Shown piece after piece: positions 12,153 through 23,050 of a stretch of 64,000 nucleotides of DNA; position 1 is the stretch's first letter; each line of letters begins with the position of its first letter. Under the pieces are notes generated by a model. It saw only the letters and a program-made list of their open reading frames with translations. It was not told the origin of the DNA and searched no databases. The position numbers were made by a program, and so were the translations under genes. The DNA comes from Augochlora pura (Eukaryota > Arthropoda > Insecta > Hymenoptera > Halictidae). The stretch covers positions 3,906,001 to 3,970,000 of the forward strand of contig NC_135773.1 of assembly GCF_028453695.1 (NCBI RefSeq), in the 5' to 3' direction.

Positions 12153-13030
12153 AACTCTAAGTAATCAAAACCCAGCTTTACAAATACAATTTTCTTTATT
12201 AATTATTTATCTTTATAATAACATCGCCGAATTAGTCGACAATAGAATATCGATCTTCCTGCTTCATTCTCTATCGTTCTCACCTAATCCTCGAACCTCG
12301 AACCTCGATTACGCTCAATACGGAAATAACGCAACGCGTTGGACGACAGCCGCGCGCGAGTTTTTAATTAAAGAAAGAAAGAACGAACGAAGATATTCGG
12401 CTCTATCTTCAGGAAGTCCACGCACGAAACCATGAATTTTATTCGTTTTTCTCACCCCCCCCCCCCCCCCCCCCCCTCGCCGGCGTCCACCGGCGCACAG
12501 TTTTAAGTCTTAAAGTTTTAATGCGCCGCGGATAAGCTTCCTCTGCTTACCGCAGGCAATTCGCTAAATGCTCGAACGACAAGCACAGCAATTTTAGTTT
12601 GGCCGAGTTTGCGGCCCTCTCCCCGCGAGCTCTTTTTCTCGCCCGTCTATTACTCCCAGGGTGGGAGCGTCGCCGTTGTGCGTCTCGAAGTCTTCGATTA
12701 TTTTCTCAATTTGGAAACCGTGATTTTCGCTGCGAGTTCGATGCCCGTCTTGATCGGAGCAGCGGCTCTCTCGAAATTTGACAATCGATTTCGGATGTTT
12801 CAAAAGCGACTACGTTTTTCAACAGCGTTTTTCTACGGCGCGTATGAAACGCTCGACGAATCGTGGATAGAACGCCGTGAGCGATTTGCCGGCTGTTCTG
12901 TCCGCGTCGTGGAGAACGACGTAAAAAACGCCGTTGCGCCCCTAATCGATAGGTTTTCGATACTGATATTTCATGTTTGGAGGCAGCAGATGCGAGCGAC
13001 CTACTTGGGTTTTGGCTTGAAAGACTTTTA
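12153..13030. other. No gene seen; moderately GC-rich after a C tract
   Basis: AT-rich up to 12450, then the 22-base C run, then balanced DNA to about 13020. A 155-codon + frame (12609-13076) overlaps other frames and reads into a tandem repeat at its end. I recognise no domain in it and treat it as chance. Confidence 0.5.
12455..12476. repeat. 22-base poly-C run
   Basis: An uninterrupted run of 22 C. It is one of two homopolymer C/G tracts over 20 bases in the window; the other is a G run at 33922-33942. Confidence 0.97.
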
Positions 13031-13130
13031 TTTGATGAAAGTTCTGATATGTATGATAAAAGTTATAAATGTATGATAAAAGTTACAAATGTATGATGAA
13101 AGTTCTAAATGCATGATGAAAGAGCTAAGT
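13031..13130. repeat. 20-bp tandem repeat, five copies
   Basis: Five exact-length 20-bp units beginning at 13031, 13051, 13071, 13091 and 13111. The consensus is close to GTATGATAAAAGTTATAAAT. The outer copies are more diverged than the middle ones. It supplies the last codons of a chance frame. Confidence 0.92.
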
Positions 13131-13309
13131 TGCATTAATTTAGAGGTCGAGAATATGCGTACTGTTATATGGATCTTTGAGTATGGGATTGGTTACTATA
13201 TCATTAATATAGGACGTTGAATATTAAAAGTTATTGCTAGGAAAAGTCAATATTAAATTTGTTCAGGATTTTAGAATTCTAAAGTTTAAGAATTAGATGT
13301 TTTATAGTT

Positions 13310-13470
13310 TTAACCCTTTGTACTCGAGTGGAGACTCTAAGGTAGTACTAAAAATTATTCTATCATGTCTGAAATAGTTAACAGTGTTTAATAAACTAAT
13401 AAAAGTACGACTACTGTGCGAATCACACCTTTTTATTTAATTACTTTAATAAATCGAAGATAATACACTG
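13310..13470 (+). mobile_element. TTAA-family MITE copy, left end only
   Basis: Begins TTAACCCTTTGTACTCGAGT and continues as a relative of the minus-strand copy at 6200-6384. No inverted right end is recognisable, so the end coordinate is approximate. Confidence 0.5.
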
Positions 13471-13552
13471 ACATTCTGAAATTCCTTTAATCTACTTATT
13501 ATTAAGAGTTTTGTCTAATTAATGTTGCCATAAATGCAGAATAATTTGCAGG

Positions 13553-13572
13553 TTAACCATTACGTACCACTA
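13553..13572 (+). mobile_element. Lone TTAA-family terminus
   Basis: TTAACCATTACGTACCACTA resembles the ends TTAACACCTTGACGTACC (39844) and, on the minus strand, TTAACCCCGTGACGTACC (19814). It is probably a short remnant. Confidence 0.35.
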
Positions 13573-14640
13573 GATTATAGATCTTTATAAAAAATAAAAA
13601 TGTTCTCTACCATTTAAAAATAACAGAACACTCGTAAATCGAGACTACTATAACGACTTCCACAAATCCTTTTATTCTCGCCGCTCCGAGCACCGCCTAC
13701 TCAATTTCACCGTAACAGCAGCCTACTCATCACTTATCAGTCGGGCGCGAAACGAACGGCGTCCAAATTAACGCGCCAGTCGGAATTACCCGGGACGCGT
13801 CTAACGACACCGTTAACACTCAATAAATGGATTACAGGCCACAACCTGTAATTTACAGGTTATCGGGCCCGACATAACACGTGAGAGGGGGTGGGGTGTG
13901 GAGGGGGTACTGCTAATCAAACTTGCGGCATTAGTCGCCGGGTGATTAGGCGCGTTATCCAAGCCTGAGCAGGCCGACACTCTAACTCAAACACGAGACC
14001 CGACTAAGCGAGCTAAGACGTTGGATTGTATTATGACGCCGACTGGTAATTAATACCGTTCGTGAAATCGGTCGCATCGACGAGCCACGCGAAGCATTTT
14101 CGGCCGCGATGGCAGCAGCGGCAGCGGCAGCCGTTTAACGAGCGCTGCTCCTCCGTGCCGATATCGGATCCTCTGACGCGTGTTTGCCGTCCCGTTCCGC
14201 GCGTTGCTCCGACACCCCGCGTTTAGTTGATGTCACCTTGGGAACGCGCGGCGGCTCCTCACGGAAATATCAGGTTCCCCCCGATGGATTCGTTGCAGAC
14301 GTAACGCGAGGGCTGGGAGTGGGAGTGGGAGGTAGGGAGGGTGGGAGGCGTTGCAGCCCACGCAGCCGTCGATGCGCGCGAGTCAATCTTGAAACGGCGG
14401 TGTCAAGATTTCCCACGTAATTCGCGGATAAGAGATCTTATTTCCGACATAAATTGAAGTACTCGAGGCTTCAATGCTACGGCGAGATAGTCGCGAGATC
14501 TTCACCGAAATCCAGAGCGGTGGCTTTCGATTAAAATATTTCAGGGAATATCGTTGATCGCGAATGTTTTTAATTTAATCGTCGCAGCGGTGCTGCTTCG
14601 AAGCAGCACGCTTTTGAATTTAATTAGGAGCACGTATTTT
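13573..14640. other. GC-rich island, no recognisable gene
   Basis: CpG-rich from about 13680 to 14430, with TAATTA-like words between GC-rich blocks and a GGCAGC/AGCGGC run near 14110-14135. There is a G-rich stretch at about 14318-14350. A 78-codon + frame is not recognisable. A 20-bp perfect palindrome lies at 14590-14609. Confidence 0.55.
14590..14609. repeat. Perfect 20-bp palindrome
   Basis: GTGCTGCTTCGAAGCAGCAC is its own reverse complement with no spacer. It could be a dimeric protein-binding site or a short cruciform; nothing else in the sequence says which. Confidence 0.9.
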
Positions 14641-15939
14641 AATACTGTGGTTGTATTTAGGTAATCTATGTATATGCATATGTACCTCCATTTTTATTTA
14701 TGATTTTTTTAAATTAATTTTTCAAGATTGCTGACGGAATTTTGGATTTTTATGAAAAGTAGAAATTATAAGTGTCAGATTCAAAATACGTGGAACATAT
14801 ACATCTCTTCTCTTGATAATTTTAATTTGTTCAAAATTGTCAGTAGATATATTTTTTTCTATTTTTATGTTTGCATTTTTCCCAACGTTCTTTACTATAA
14901 ACTTGTCAATACTATAATAATTAGACTAGTAATAAATAGACTAAACTGTTGATTTTTATAGAAGGTAAGCCATTTATTTCTATTTTCAATAATTTTAATG
15001 AATTGAAAATTATACAATACATAATTTTTGTAATTTGTATTTTCCTTTATTATTCTTATCAGATATTTTCTACGACTGCTGACAAAACTGCGGAATTTAG
15101 AGCAAACTAAGCTGTGCAGCTTGACATAACCTTAACGTGTACGCACATTCATTAATTTCCATATATCAGGAAATATGCAACAAAATTTAAAAATTTTATA
15201 AACGCACTCTCGACTCATTCGCTTTTGCAACGAATACAAGATCCACCTGAAAATTAAAACCTATTGCGACCGTTTCGTTCATTAACGCGAGATCGAACAG
15301 ACAAGATCGATTTAAACAAGTTACGGAATCAATTAGCCGTCCCCCTCGTGCCCAATTAATTTCACTTTTCCAGCACTTTTGATTTCCTATAACGTATAAA
15401 ATGTTCAACTTGAAGTGGTCCGCGGGGGCTCGTAAACGCTCGCAGCCAATGGGAATTGGGCAATACGGTCTTTTGGGCGGTTTCCCGAATTTTCTATAGC
15501 GCCGACACAATGCAGCGCCGCGCCGAACGACACGCATCCCAGCGATGTCGCACGCGTTCCTTTATTTCGGAAAACTGGTCCCCCCCGTTCGGTAGTGGTG
15601 GCTCATATCGGCCCTTCAAAATCTCGAATTCCATCGACTTTATTCCACGCGCACTGGTTCCCGGTGTTTCAAAGAGATTTCGGGGACTCGCGTTTTTTTT
15701 TTTTGAAAATCTCGTTCGCCGCTCGTACAACGCGGTGAAAATTATTATATCGGGCTATACGGACGGCCACACTGTGGAGGAAATAAAATAATAATTGGAA
15801 GAAATTCTAGAATATAAATTTCACAGGTTAACTTACCAGTCGTAATATATAATCGAGAAATAAATCTCTAATTTAAAAATTATTAAATTATTAACTTCTT
15901 CGTTGCACGTTTAGCACTGAGGAACATTATAAAATAAAT
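14641..15939. other. No gene seen; AT-rich, then a GC-rich island at 15.2-15.8 kb
   Basis: 14641-15180 is plain AT-rich DNA. 15190-15790 is balanced to GC-rich, with frames of 78-113 codons open on both strands and no recognisable product. The remainder is AT-rich. Confidence 0.55.
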
Positions 15940-16030
15940 GTACTATAATATATAATATATTATATATTATATGTATTATACGTCAATACATATTATATAT
16001 ATATTATATGTCAGTATATAATATATTGAC
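15940..16030. repeat. AT-rich, self-complementary TATAATATATTATA repeat
   Basis: Alternating TATAATATA and TATTATATG words, with TGTATTATACG and CATATTATAT variants, so much of the stretch is self-complementary. It is a decayed AT microsatellite. Confidence 0.8.
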
Positions 16031-16131
16031 ATCGCTAAGATTTTATACAATTACAGCACAAATAAAGTAAAGAAATCGTCCACACTCTTTCCAATTAATT
16101 GAAACAATAAAAAGTGGAATTACATCTTCAG

Positions 16132-16212
16132 TTAACCCGTTTCGCGCAAAGATCCTCATGGCAGTCATTACGTAATTATCACCACGCCTTAGACTGCCAT
16201 GAAACGCGTTAA
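16132..16212. mobile_element. 81-bp TTAA-flanked palindromic mini-element
   Basis: Flanked by TTAA at 16132-16135 and 16209-16212. Ends read TTAACCCGTTTCGCG and GAAACGCGTTAA. Inside them ATGGCAGTC (left) and GACTGCCAT (right) are exact reverse complements. A lone copy of the right end, GAAACGCGTTAA, recurs at 43744-43755. TTAA target sites suggest a miniature piggyBac-type element of a different subfamily from the CCCTTTG copies. Confidence 0.6.
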
Positions 16213-16740
16213 ATTCGGCGGAGCATTTAGTACAACATCATTATTGCACTTCGTTAAATGACAGTCGGATTGAAGAACGCTCTTGAAGCCGGCGCCCTCA
16301 CGGCACCGTTCAGCCTTTGTACGGGTAAATACACGGTGCCGTTCGCGCCGAATATCTTTCTGCCCTTGAGCAAAGAAATAATTAGATTCAGCGCGTTGAT
16401 TTCCAGCGATCTGTTCCTCATTAAAATACAATTAATTGCGATTGTAATTCCACGGAAATAGATAGTCGTCGACGAAGGTCAGATGGCTCTCGCGCGAGGA
16501 CTGTTCAGCTCCGACGTTCATTTGTCCCGATCGGCCCTTTTAATTGCTGCTCGATGTCGATTGGCACGGGGATCCCCTTATTATGAGAGCCAACGATGCA
16601 ACTGGATTTAACGAATGATATAATGGGCGAGAAAAGATAAAGCAACCGGCCCGACTACTATAACCGTGTCCGGTTACACGATGTATCCGCGTTCGCGCGC
16701 GCGCAAACGCGATCCGTGTGACACAGGTCGAATGGCGAAA
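16213..16740. other. No gene seen
   Basis: Balanced to moderately GC-rich DNA with short frames on both strands and a CG-alternating word (CGCGCGCGCGC) near 16695. Nothing specific. Confidence 0.55.
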
Positions 16741-16959
16741 TACAGTCAGTCTCACAAGTATTCGTACCCTTATCGTACCCTATCCTTTTCAATTCTAGTT
16801 CTGCATTAGGCTTTCTCCAAACTTTTCCTCTTCCCTCACATCCAAAAATATTAAATAAAATAGTAAAAAGTTTATTGCAAGATCTTACATGCGTCCCTCG
16901 ATTTCAACAAATTTCTCTTACAAGCGACGAGGGTACGAACACTTGTGGGACTGACTGTA
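16741..16959. mobile_element. Tc1/mariner-type MITE with 30-bp inverted repeats
   Basis: Starts TACAGTCAGTCTCACAAGTA and ends, on the opposite strand, with TACAGTCAGTCCCACAAGTG. The inverted repeats extend about 30 bp each (inner end TTCGTACCCT) with three or four mismatches. TA at 16741-16742 and 16958-16959 fits the TA target duplication of the Tc1/mariner superfamily, whose termini often begin CAGT. The interior of about 160 bp has no open frame, so it is non-autonomous. It lies between GC-richer segments with no gene nearby. Confidence 0.85.
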
Positions 16960-17489
16960 GATGAAATCGTTCGCCGCTATTCTCGCGATGTAATTCAGAC
17001 TCCGCCGTTTAATGGGGAACAATCGAATTCGTTCGGCGTTCGTTGCTCAATAATAATGTTTCGAGCGCAATTAGTCCCTCGAACCGTCTCCGGTTAACGA
17101 CCAGAAAAATGAAAAGCACTCGGCGACTGTACAACGCGCGAAGTGCCTCGAAAACGGCGCGTTACACCGAATCAATTTTTATCCGGTTGGCAACGGAACC
17201 GTTGCAATTTGTACGGTTATTTATAAACGATGCTTATCGGATAGCTCGTATACTCTCGCCTCATTTGCGATCAATTTTTACGTAGCCGCCGAACGGCCGA
17301 GTTGCTATTTCGATACGGAGCCCTGCGTATTCGCGGACACGCGATCACGTTTTAATTGCGCGTTTTATTAACCTAAGCATCGATTTTGCCGCGATCCGAT
17401 TTTGTCCACCCGAATTACGCAATTTTATACGGGGTTTATTTTTACGAATGTGGTTTGATTCTGGTTTGTTTAAAAATTTGGTAAAATCG
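16960..17489. other. No gene seen
   Basis: Balanced DNA with many CG and TTTA words. An 80-codon + frame (17043-17285) is not recognisable. Confidence 0.55.
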
Positions 17490-17985
17490 TTTGGTGAATA
17501 AGGGAAGTGCTGTGAGGAGTGGCAAAGAGTTTGTTAGACGTTTTCAGAAATATTTTCGTATCCCTTAATTGTTATGGTTGTATTAATATTATAAAATTAG
17601 TTTGATAATATTAATGGTGATATGGTTATACGAGGAGTTAAATTTCAAGCAAATGATTCAGGACAAAATCATCGATTGACTAATATGATTTATGATTGAA
17701 TGCAGCGAGGAGTAGTAAAAAGTTGGTAAGACGTTTGAACAGATATTATTAGTACTCCTTAATTATTAAGATTATTTCAAGGTTATAATATTAAGGAGTT
17801 AAATATTAAGCAAATGATTCAGGATAAAATCGTCAATTAAATAACAACAATGCCGCGAAGAGCACCGAAGCTCCTATTCCTTAATTACTAAGCTTATATT
17901 GATATCAATAAACGAATGCCATAATATTAATGCCGCTATAATTATACAACGTGTCAAATATTAAGCAAACGATTCATAACCTAAA
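17490..17985. repeat. Diverged triplicate, unit ~155-161 bp
   Basis: Three head-to-tail copies share GAGGAGT-(G/A)GTA...AGACGTTT, CCTTAATT and AATATTAAGCAAATGATTCA blocks. The last block begins at about 17647, 17808 and 17963, giving units of 161 and 155 bp. The third copy is the most diverged. No transposon ends are visible, so a simple tandem duplication is likely. Confidence 0.85.
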
Positions 17986-18763
17986 GCCTCGAAATCTGGA
18001 TCCCGGGGCCGCTCGATCATTGGACGGAGACGCGGCAAATCGGTCGATTCACGTGACAAACGGCGGCTGCGCCGGCAACATTGACCGATCGTTTTATTAA
18101 CCTGATCATCGTGCGGAGTAATAGTCATTTTTCTAGCAAGAGTGCCGACGCGGGGATGAGACGGAGAGAGACGGCGCTGAGCTGTCCGACGACCCTGATC
18201 CATTATCCTTCGGTTGACAGCGCAAACAGCGTCGTCGTCTCGATGACGGCCAATGCATTTCAAACAGAGGCGTTCGCGCCCGCCTCTCTCTCTCTCTCCC
18301 TCTCTCTAGACACAGCATCCCCAACGCGCTCGGGGCACGTGAAGCGAGCACGTAGGGAGAGAGAGTGAGGGAGCCTGTAGAAAGAAGCGGAAAAAAAGAA
18401 CGGAAAGAACGAGCGCGCTGCCGAGGGGACGTTAAGGGCCTCGAGTTCACCCTCTGACGTAAACACTTCGACGACGACAATCGCGCGCGGGTATTCGTTC
18501 CAGGATGGAGAACACAATGACGGGCACAATGCGCGCTGGTCTACAAAGCCGGTTTTCTTGGCCAAAATCTAATTCTTCTCTTCTTGCATTTGACAACGCG
18601 CGCGGAGATGTACCGTAAATTCTTGTGACTTCAACGCGATTACTTTGCGATTTTATACCGTCGCGTGTGGTCGGTATTCTTGGCTAATATTTGTACTGTA
18701 GCATTAATAGTACTTTTAGCTAGTCTGCGGATTTTATGCTATATTTTATATTATATTAAAATA
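17986..18763. other. GC-rich island with CT tract, no recognisable gene
   Basis: CpG-rich DNA from about 17990 to 18570, open in several frames on both strands (95-115 codons) with low-complexity, S/R-rich translations. A (CT)n tract lies at 18283-18307 and a GA word at 18357-18369. AT-rich after 18600. Confidence 0.55.
18283..18307. repeat. (CT)n microsatellite
   Basis: CT repeats broken once by CCC, inside a GC-rich island. Confidence 0.92.
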
Positions 18764-18999
18764 GATGTTTTAATATATTGTATATATTAAATATAACCTT
18801 GACATTGATGTTTTAGTATATTATATATACTAAACATAACCTTAACATCAATGTTTTAGAATATTACATATACTAAACATAACCTTAACATCGATGTTTT
18901 AGTATATTACATATACTAAACATAACCTTAACATCGATGTTTTAGTATATTATATATACTAAACATAACCTTAACATCGATGTTTTAGTATATTATAGT
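18764..18999. repeat. 43-bp satellite, 5.5 copies, self-complementary unit
   Basis: Units begin GATGTTTT at 18764, 18807, 18850, 18893, 18936 and 18979, spaced exactly 43 bp. Each holds TTTAGTATAT and ATATACTAAA, exact reverse complements around a 3-bp spacer, followed by CATAACCTTAACATC. Unit junctions form the palindrome AACATCGATGTT. The first unit is the most diverged and the later ones are nearly identical, which suggests recent amplification on one side. Confidence 0.95.
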
Positions 19000-19599
19000 T
19001 ATTAAAGAAAGAATGTGCTTTTTAGTGTTAAATTCTTTTTGTAAATTATGCAAAGAATTTTTATTCTATATAAGCATCTATAGTCTACTTGTACACATAT
19101 TCAACATGAATGATCAATTTTACAAAACATCGTTTTGGAGGCATTTCTTCTGGATTAGTTTCATTTAACTGTAAACATTTAATTATTTAATTTCGGACAA
19201 TTTAGTAATTATCTTTGTTATTTAGTTAGTAATTTTTATTATATATATAATATATATGTAATATGACATATTTCGTAGTCATTGAAACTGACGCTAAGAA
19301 ACCATAATGGATTCGTTATATCTATCCCTGTTTTACCAACGACCGAACATAAGTTACCAGAAAACTTGTTATGGAAGGTATCGGTGAAAGTTGCTGGTTC
19401 GTTAAAGGATATTAACTACAAAGTATCAAGAGAAATGTTCATGAACGAATGTCGTTAAAAACTTTTCAGTTTAAAAGATCTTTCTTACAACCATTACGAA
19501 GTTATTGTTGATGAATAATAATAATAACTATTGAAGAAAATTGACTTTAACGCATTTGACGTGAAAATATACATATAAAACACAAAGCAATAATCTCCA
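19000..19599. other. No gene seen; AT-rich
   Basis: AT-rich DNA with a TATATATAATATATATG word near 19240. No coding frame stands out. Confidence 0.55.
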
Positions 19600-19814
19600 A
19601 TTGTCACCAATTGTAATAAATTATTAAGTATGGATATTATTCTGTTCTTTAAAGTTGGAATAATATTAAAATACCTTAGTTATTAACATTTAATCATTTA
19701 AGTATATTCAGGCATGGAATGATCATTAATGTTCTACCTCTTTTAAGAAATTATACAAATTGAAGAATTCCTAATCGTAATAACTGCGAAGTAAATGGTA
19801 CGTCACGGGGTTAA
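19600..19814 (-). mobile_element. TTAA-ended MITE copy, minus orientation
   Basis: On the minus strand it begins TTAACCCCGTGACGTACC, then TTCGCAGTTATTACGATTAG. Its inner part (TTCCAACTTTAAAGAACAG, then CATACTTAATAATT) is shared with the copy at 28528-29055. The far end near 19600 lacks a clear TTAA, so that boundary is approximate. Confidence 0.65.
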
Positions 19815-20253
19815 TATTCGCCGTTCGAAGCATTTTGATTTATAGAAACAGGGAAGTATTTCTATGCTAGCCATGGATTTTAATTGAAATCTATATTTCC
19901 AGAGAGTTATTAAACGCAGCGGCGCCCGCGCCAAACAAATGATACGCGATAAGCGTAACAAATGATCCGAAAAATCAGAGTTCGTGCGCGGCGTTCATTC
20001 CGGCGAGATTATTAACGACCGTATGGTAAAACGAGCCGGGTACGCTAACATTCCAATCGTCTATGATGAAAATACAGCCGACATAAACCGGCCGCCATCG
20101 AATCAGGGCCGCCCGTAAAAATTCAGTTTTTTAATTACGATTATCTTATTATGAAACATATTTTGATTAAACTTGCATTTATCCATTTTGTGAGAAATTT
20201 ATATCTGTAGAATTAATGCGGGATCTTATTATGTCAATTCAATATTTTCTGTA
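19815..20253. other. No gene seen
   Basis: Balanced DNA with TAAC/ATTAA words between GC-rich blocks. No repeat and no convincing frame. Confidence 0.5.
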
Positions 20254-20425
20254 TTAACCCCTTGCACTACGATTCCTTTCATGCTGCGTTAATTAGCATT
20301 TATTTGTTTTTAATATTTTCTTTAATAAGACTAGATAATTTCTATTTCTTTTATTGTCTTTATTTACGTTTCTGTACTGTAAAAAATTGATAGAAAGGGA
20401 AAGAAAGCAGTCACGCTAAAAATGC
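20254..20425 (+). mobile_element. TTAA-family MITE, left end only
   Basis: TTAACCCCTTGCACTACG at 20254 is a standard terminus of the family, followed by AT-rich DNA. The right end is not recognisable and the end coordinate is a guess. Confidence 0.4.
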
Positions 20426-22929
20426 ATTCACCACCGGGCTCTTTAAAGATGTCAATTCATCGCAGCAAGAGATTCCAAGAAATACCTGTGCATCGCAATG
20501 AATCGTCAATTCTAAAGGTGTGAAAAAACCGGAAATTCTTGGCGGCCCTAATTCGATGCCGCGGAACTCTAACTGGACGAGTGCGTTTGCGTTACGAAGC
20601 TGGTTTTCCCCATGGACGCAATTCCACGAGTGCAATCACATTTTCTTTGACGCACGGCGCGAATTCTAAAGAGATTACGGAATCCGGCATTTCGGTACAG
20701 CCACGAGAAGAGGAGCACGAGCGAAGAGAGACGGTGCTCGCGGTTGAATTCTCCGCTTCCCCCTCCACTCGCCGCCGCGGCGATATCGAAAATTCAAGAG
20801 AATTCACGAAGAAGGAAATTCGAAGGCGCGGAGATGCCTCCTTTGCCGCGGAGCCGTAGGTACAAGTTCCGGATTAGGTGGCGAGAGGCGGCGACGTGAG
20901 TGACAGAGGGTTGGCACAAGATTAACCCTTGGCGGACCTTTATTTTCCTTCACCCCGTGGCGCCAAGTGCCGAGACTGTTCTTTAGAACTAAGCCTTCGG
21001 TGATCTGTCGAAACCTTGGCACGCGTGACCCGAATGCGCCACCGCCAGAATCCCCGAGAATTTTCGTGCTCGTCTCCTGGCGGCGGGGCTCTTCCCTGGC
21101 CCCGAACTTTACAACCCTTTCTACCGTGTTCGGGACTCGTCCTCTAAACCCCTTGATTCCAAGTTCCGCGGCAACCGAGTGATCACTGCACACTGCTTTT
21201 TGGCCCCCGCGGTCCGTAGATTCGGCGAGCCGAAGTTTCCGAAGTAGGATCTTAGCTGGCTGTCGCGGAGATGGATCAGTAATGCGATTCGTTCTAAGGA
21301 GGGATTGATAAAGTTTAATGAACGCGGGGTTTTATAAATAATGCTTAATGCGATTTAACCTGTGGGAATGTAGGCGGGAAGTTGTAAATCGATTAGATGT
21401 CTTTATATCAAGAAATGCTTTTAAATTTACTAGCATTTCTATATTTTTATAATACTAGCGTTAAACAATATTTATTTTATATATTTTATATATTTTATTT
21501 ATTTTATTAATCGTGATAGGTATTTAATATTTTGAAAATTAGGTGAGCGACCTGTTTGGTGTTAGTTAAGTTTGAATTGAATAAATTATGACTAGATGTT
21601 GTACATTTATGACAAAATTTAAATAGCGACAATCTTAAATAACAGAAATATTAAAAAGAAATTGTTAAATGTCAATATATTATTTTTAATCCACAAAAAT
21701 GATTAAAGTAAGAAAGACCTTTCAATTCTATTTTCTTGCAATCACGCAATTTGAATTTTCCATAAAGAAAACGCAGTTTAATTATAAGATTAAACATCTT
21801 TAATAAAGAAACAGTGACACGCAAAATTTAGTATTTCCGATGACCATTGCAACTGCATTTATAACGCAATATACCAACGGACTGCTTTATAGATTCTACG
21901 TTAATTCCACTCACGCGTTCTCAACTAATTCGTCAACCCCAGAAACGCCGGCTTTGAATTCGCGTCTCAACTAAATAAGTAAGATCCCGTGTCCTATCAT
22001 AGAATAACAGAAACCGTAAAACTGGAGAAGTCGCCCGAGTGCCGTCCGATGGGGAATTTCCATAAAGCGGCGCAATCAAGTTACGAAACCGCCGCCGTCT
22101 CGCACTGGCCCGGCCAGAGAGTCGCGCGGCCTCTAAAATTAAAGATTTCGGAAAGGCGGATGGGTTACTGTAGTCGGCGCGCAATTCTTCAAGTAAAAAT
22201 ACGAGCGAGTGGAGTGGCCCCGAGACTCGACTCTCCCTCCTCTGCTTCCGGTTCTTCTATAAAATTTTAAATATATCAGCTCGTGAAAAGCGGTCGGCCG
22301 CAATATGCTAATACGGCGCGGCAACGAAGACGAAGGGCCGGCGCGACGTGCTGCGCGCGGCGTGCGCGAGCAGATTTCCCCGGGCGCGGCCGTTTAAATT
22401 CAGCCGGCGGTATCAGGAAGCATCGTAAATATTTATCTTACGCCGCCGCGGCGACGTATCCATCACGCGTTCAATGTTTCGCGGGGAAATTCAATTCCCC
22501 GGCCCTTTTTATCGGCTCGTTGTCGAATTCGGATGCGTCGACGGCGACGCGGTGCCCTCGAACGATTTCGTTCCGAGGCGCGAATTAAAATGTCCGATAG
22601 GATGGATCTTTATTATATTTTTGAAATAAAAAATGTCTTTGTTGATCGCGTAACGCGGGAACTATGTAGCCATTTATTCAAATAATTTCAGTGAATCATT
22701 TCAAGTTAATGAGTTCACTGTTGAGTTAATTGTACAGGATTACACCGTGAGTATTAGACGCGATATTTGTGGAGACCATTTAATTGTACAATTATTCTAA
22801 GAAAATATATTTACGCATTGCTATATTTCTAGATTTCTTTATATAGTAATTTTTTTATACGGAATGCTAAAGCGACGGGTTTTATGCTCTGAGCAAACCA
22901 AAAATAGTAGTAGTATTTAAGGGATTTAA
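20426..22929. other. Two GC-rich islands separated by AT-rich DNA; no recognisable gene
   Basis: 20530-21330 and 21930-22600 are CpG-rich, with mutually overlapping frames of 60-129 codons on both strands. 21340-21930 is AT-rich with a TTTATATATTTTATATATTT-like run near 21475-21510. I recognise no product in any frame. Confidence 0.55.
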
Positions 22930-23050
22930 AAATATTGTTGTACTATTTTTAATTCAATAATATTATTCATAATAATATTGTTATTACATATGTCTTATAT
23001 ACTCTAATAATATTATAATTATTTCTACTAATAATATTATTTCTAATACA
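22930..23050. repeat. AATAATATT-rich low-complexity repeat
   Basis: Irregular repeats of AATAATATTATT and its complement over about 120 bp. Confidence 0.75.
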
